A stretch of DNA of 64,000 nucleotides from contig CAHJWL010000003.1 of the NCBI GenBank assembly GCA_903642235.1, positions 1 through 64,000 of the forward strand. Direction: 5' to 3'. Made by a program: the position numbers and the translations under genes. Within the stretch, counting starts at the first letter, position 1; each line of letters starts with the position of its first letter. Below the pieces are notes generated by a model, which saw only the letters and a program-made list of their open reading frames with translations, did no database searches and was not told where the DNA came from. Shown here in pieces: positions 62,224-64,000 of this stretch. The stretch comes from Acidobacteriaceae bacterium (lineage in GTDB: Bacteria > Acidobacteriota > Terriglobia > Terriglobales > Acidobacteriaceae).

Positions 62224-63870
62224 TCAACCGGTGGTGCCTGTCGCGCCTTCTATCTCAGCAGGAAGAACATCCAGCAGGCGCTGCTTCAAGGTGTCGGCCA
62301 GCCGGATGGAGAGCGCTACGATCATCTGGGTCGGATTACAGTGACCACCGGTTGGGAAGGTAGAGCTCCCGGAGATATAGAGACCTTGGATGCCATGCAC
62401 TTCGCCGTGCCGATCCACCACACCGTTTCGCGCATTGTCTGCCATGCGGGTGGTGCCCATAGGGTGAGCGACGTCGGGGAAGGTGTTGGGCGGAAAGGGT
62501 TCGCCCTTGCCGATCCATTCCTCCAGGCGCGGCGCTACCTCTCCGATGCTCGAGAAATGGGCTGCGACAAGCGTTGCCATGCGTCGGATGGTGCGTGCTT
62601 CGACCTCATGGGTGCGCCAGTCTATCTGCGAAATCCGTTTTCCCCATCGATCTGTCTGGTTTGACAACCGGATGCGGCTGTTCGGATCAGGAGTCTGCTC
62701 ACACATGCAAACGAGCTCTAGTTGCGTGAGCTTGTGCGGCGTTCCCTTGCGGGCAAGGAAGTAGTTGTACAGACCACGGGCAAAGAGGCGTGGATGCGAG
62801 GTGATCGTCAGCGCGTCCCGGCGCGCGGTACTTCTGTCGTTCAGCAGGCGCGTAAAAGCATTCCACGGATCATCAGGGGCAATGATTTCGCGCACAAAAG
62901 CAGAGCAGTTGACCAGGTGCTCCGCTTTTTGCAGTTCCGGGCTCAGCCGGAACCCGCGCAGGTAGCGATTCTCTCCCGTTGCACTCTTTACCCGATAGGA
63001 GAGAAAGTGCTTGCGAAGCGGGCGTGAGACGCGGGGGAAGACACCGACAGTATCGCGAGGATGATCCATAAGAAAGCGGCCGACAAGATCGTTGGCATTC
63101 CCCAGACCGCCCGGGATGCGCTGATCGGATGCCAGCAGAAGCCGCGCGTTTTCGATGCCTCCAGCGCACACCACTACGGTTGAGGACCGGACAGTGTGCC
63201 TCCGGCCCTGGGGATCAATGACTTCCAGACTGGACACGCGCAAGCCTGCATCGTCTGTGTGAATGCGAAGTACCGTCGCGTGTGTGACCAGGGTGACGTT
63301 CGCACCCAGCTGCCGAAGCAGATGTCGGCCGAACCGCATGAAGTCACGTCGTGAGACCTCGTCCCGGCTTAGCTGCCAGAAAAAGGGGCGGAGATAGTCA
63401 GGGTCAGGCCGCTTGGCAGGCTGGGTCTGACCGGCGAGCTTCCAGAAGCGATCGTCACTAAAACCCGTACCGACCCCGAGTCCCAGGTACTCCCGAGAGC
63501 GATCCAGAAAGGGGGTGAGATGGTCTAAACCAAAGGGCCAGCCGGTGTGGGGCAGCCAGTCGCGGTGCTCAAAATCAATTTCATCGAAAGGAGCGCAGCG
63601 GCCGGTCCACGTATGCGAGCTGCCGCCAACGATGCGGTTGCGAACCTGCCATTGATTGAGAACACGGCTTCGACCCACGCTTTCAATCTCGTTCAGGGCG
63701 TCTGCGCGTTCCTGCCGATCAAAGCCACCGCTCTCGAGCAGAAGTACTCGAAGAGCAGTTCCGGAGAGCTCGCGGGCCAGAGTACAACCCGCAGGACCTG
63801 TTCCGATGATGCACACATCACACGCGAGAGTTGAGGCACTTTCACTTGCCTGCAGATCAAGATGAGGCAT
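62224..63870 (-). CDS. GMC-type FAD oxidoreductase
   Basis: A 548-aa flavoenzyme of the glucose-methanol-choline family, oxidising an alcohol group on a sugar or similar compound. The FAD-binding GxGxxG is CIIGTGPAGCTLARELS near residue 21, and VGGSSHTWTGRC is the FAD-covering segment. HPMGTTRM and SGSSTFPTGGHCNPT near the end carry the catalytic His and a conserved His/Asn partner region. No Tat or Sec leader is evident, so it is probably cytoplasmic. The ATG at 63870 has GAGGA eleven bases upstream; the frame to 63993 is longer without support. The substrate is unknown. Confidence 0.9.
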   Translation of the reverse strand: MPHLDLQASESASTLACDVCIIGTGPAGCTLARELSGTALRVLLLESGGFDRQERADALNEIESVGRSRVLNQWQVRNRIVGGSSHTWTGRCAPFDEIDFEHRDWLPHTGWPFGLDHLTPFLDRSREYLGLGVGTGFSDDRFWKLAGQTQPAKRPDPDYLRPFFWQLSRDEVSRRDFMRFGRHLLRQLGANVTLVTHATVLRIHTDDAGLRVSSLEVIDPQGRRHTVRSSTVVVCAGGIENARLLLASDQRIPGGLGNANDLVGRFLMDHPRDTVGVFPRVSRPLRKHFLSYRVKSATGENRYLRGFRLSPELQKAEHLVNCSAFVREIIAPDDPWNAFTRLLNDRSTARRDALTITSHPRLFARGLYNYFLARKGTPHKLTQLELVCMCEQTPDPNSRIRLSNQTDRWGKRISQIDWRTHEVEARTIRRMATLVAAHFSSIGEVAPRLEEWIGKGEPFPPNTFPDVAHPMGTTRMADNARNGVVDRHGEVHGIQGLYISGSSTFPTGGHCNPTQMIVALSIRLADTLKQRLLDVLPAEIEGATGTTG

Positions 63871-64000
63871 GCACCTGGTTTCCTCTGTCAAGCACGTCTC
63901 CTCAGAGACAGCTCTGCACACTATGGCATCGATCCGATCTGAGTGAAACCGAAAGCCTGTGTTTCTTGAGTCGGCTGCATTCCTCCGACACAAATCTTGG

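Overview
The window looks like chromosomal DNA of an acidobacterium, most likely Terriglobia / Acidobacteriaceae (Terriglobus, Granulicella or Edaphobacter type). This is inferred from the GC-rich sequence, a large Oar-like TonB-dependent receptor with an N-terminal carboxypeptidase-regulatory domain, many Tat-type exported sugar enzymes, a spinster-like MFS transporter, a secretin with a C-terminal cohesin domain, and a bcs locus with fused BcsA-BcsB. No phage, insertion sequence, CRISPR array or rRNA operon is visible. Coding density is high and almost every gene is intact.

Layout. 0.1-9.1 kb: an RND/ABC efflux adaptor, a DUF4097 repeat protein, a phosphoglycolate-phosphatase-like HAD enzyme, a TonB receptor with a histidine phosphatase upstream of it, uvrB and a PEP-CTERM protein. 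9.3-18.2 kb: two dienelactone-hydrolase-like genes, an EamA-type transporter, the rpsO-pnp pair, a run of small genes including a FlgM-like anti-sigma factor, an exported protein of unknown family, and glutamate formimidoyltransferase. 18.2-30 kb: sugar and peptide metabolism outside the cytoplasm, with two divergent Tat-type TIM-barrel epimerases, tRNA-Ser, an S9 peptidase, the Oar-like receptor with its own promoter and terminator, and an ApbE-Gfo/Idh/MocA pair joined by an ATGA overlap. 30-34.7 kb: an unusual tRNA-Arg, ispG, a membrane glycosyltransferase, an MFS transporter and queF. 34.7-39.5 kb: a type II secretion-like set (secretin-cohesin, two pseudopilins) followed by an M48 lipoprotein protease. 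39.7-46.9 kb: smpB, pepA, argS, a flippase-like membrane protein and a polytopic membrane protein. 46.9-60.3 kb: a cellulose operon read leftwards (bcsQ-like, bcsAB, bcsZ, bcsC). 60.5-63.9 kb: tRNA-Lys, hldD, a PhnB/VOC protein and a GMC oxidoreductase.

How genes work together. The bcs genes should make and export c-di-GMP-controlled cellulose: BcsAB polymerises it, BcsZ trims it, BcsC is the outer-membrane exit, and the BcsQ-like ATPase carries a long scaffold-like N-terminal half. The secretin and pseudopilins form one translationally coupled unit. The Tat-exported epimerases and oxidoreductase suggest sugar conversion in the periplasm.

The points most worth a second look are a tRNA-Arg(CCU) in which the nearly universal G19-C56 elbow pair is exchanged for C19-G56, an 18-bp palindrome and a G7-T-G7 tract just upstream of the bcs operon, the BcsQ scaffold fusion, the secretin-cohesin fusion, and a recurring TANNNT box 6-7 bases before start codons that lack a Shine-Dalgarno sequence, which suggests leaderless mRNAs. 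All family calls come from reading motifs by eye; no database search was run.
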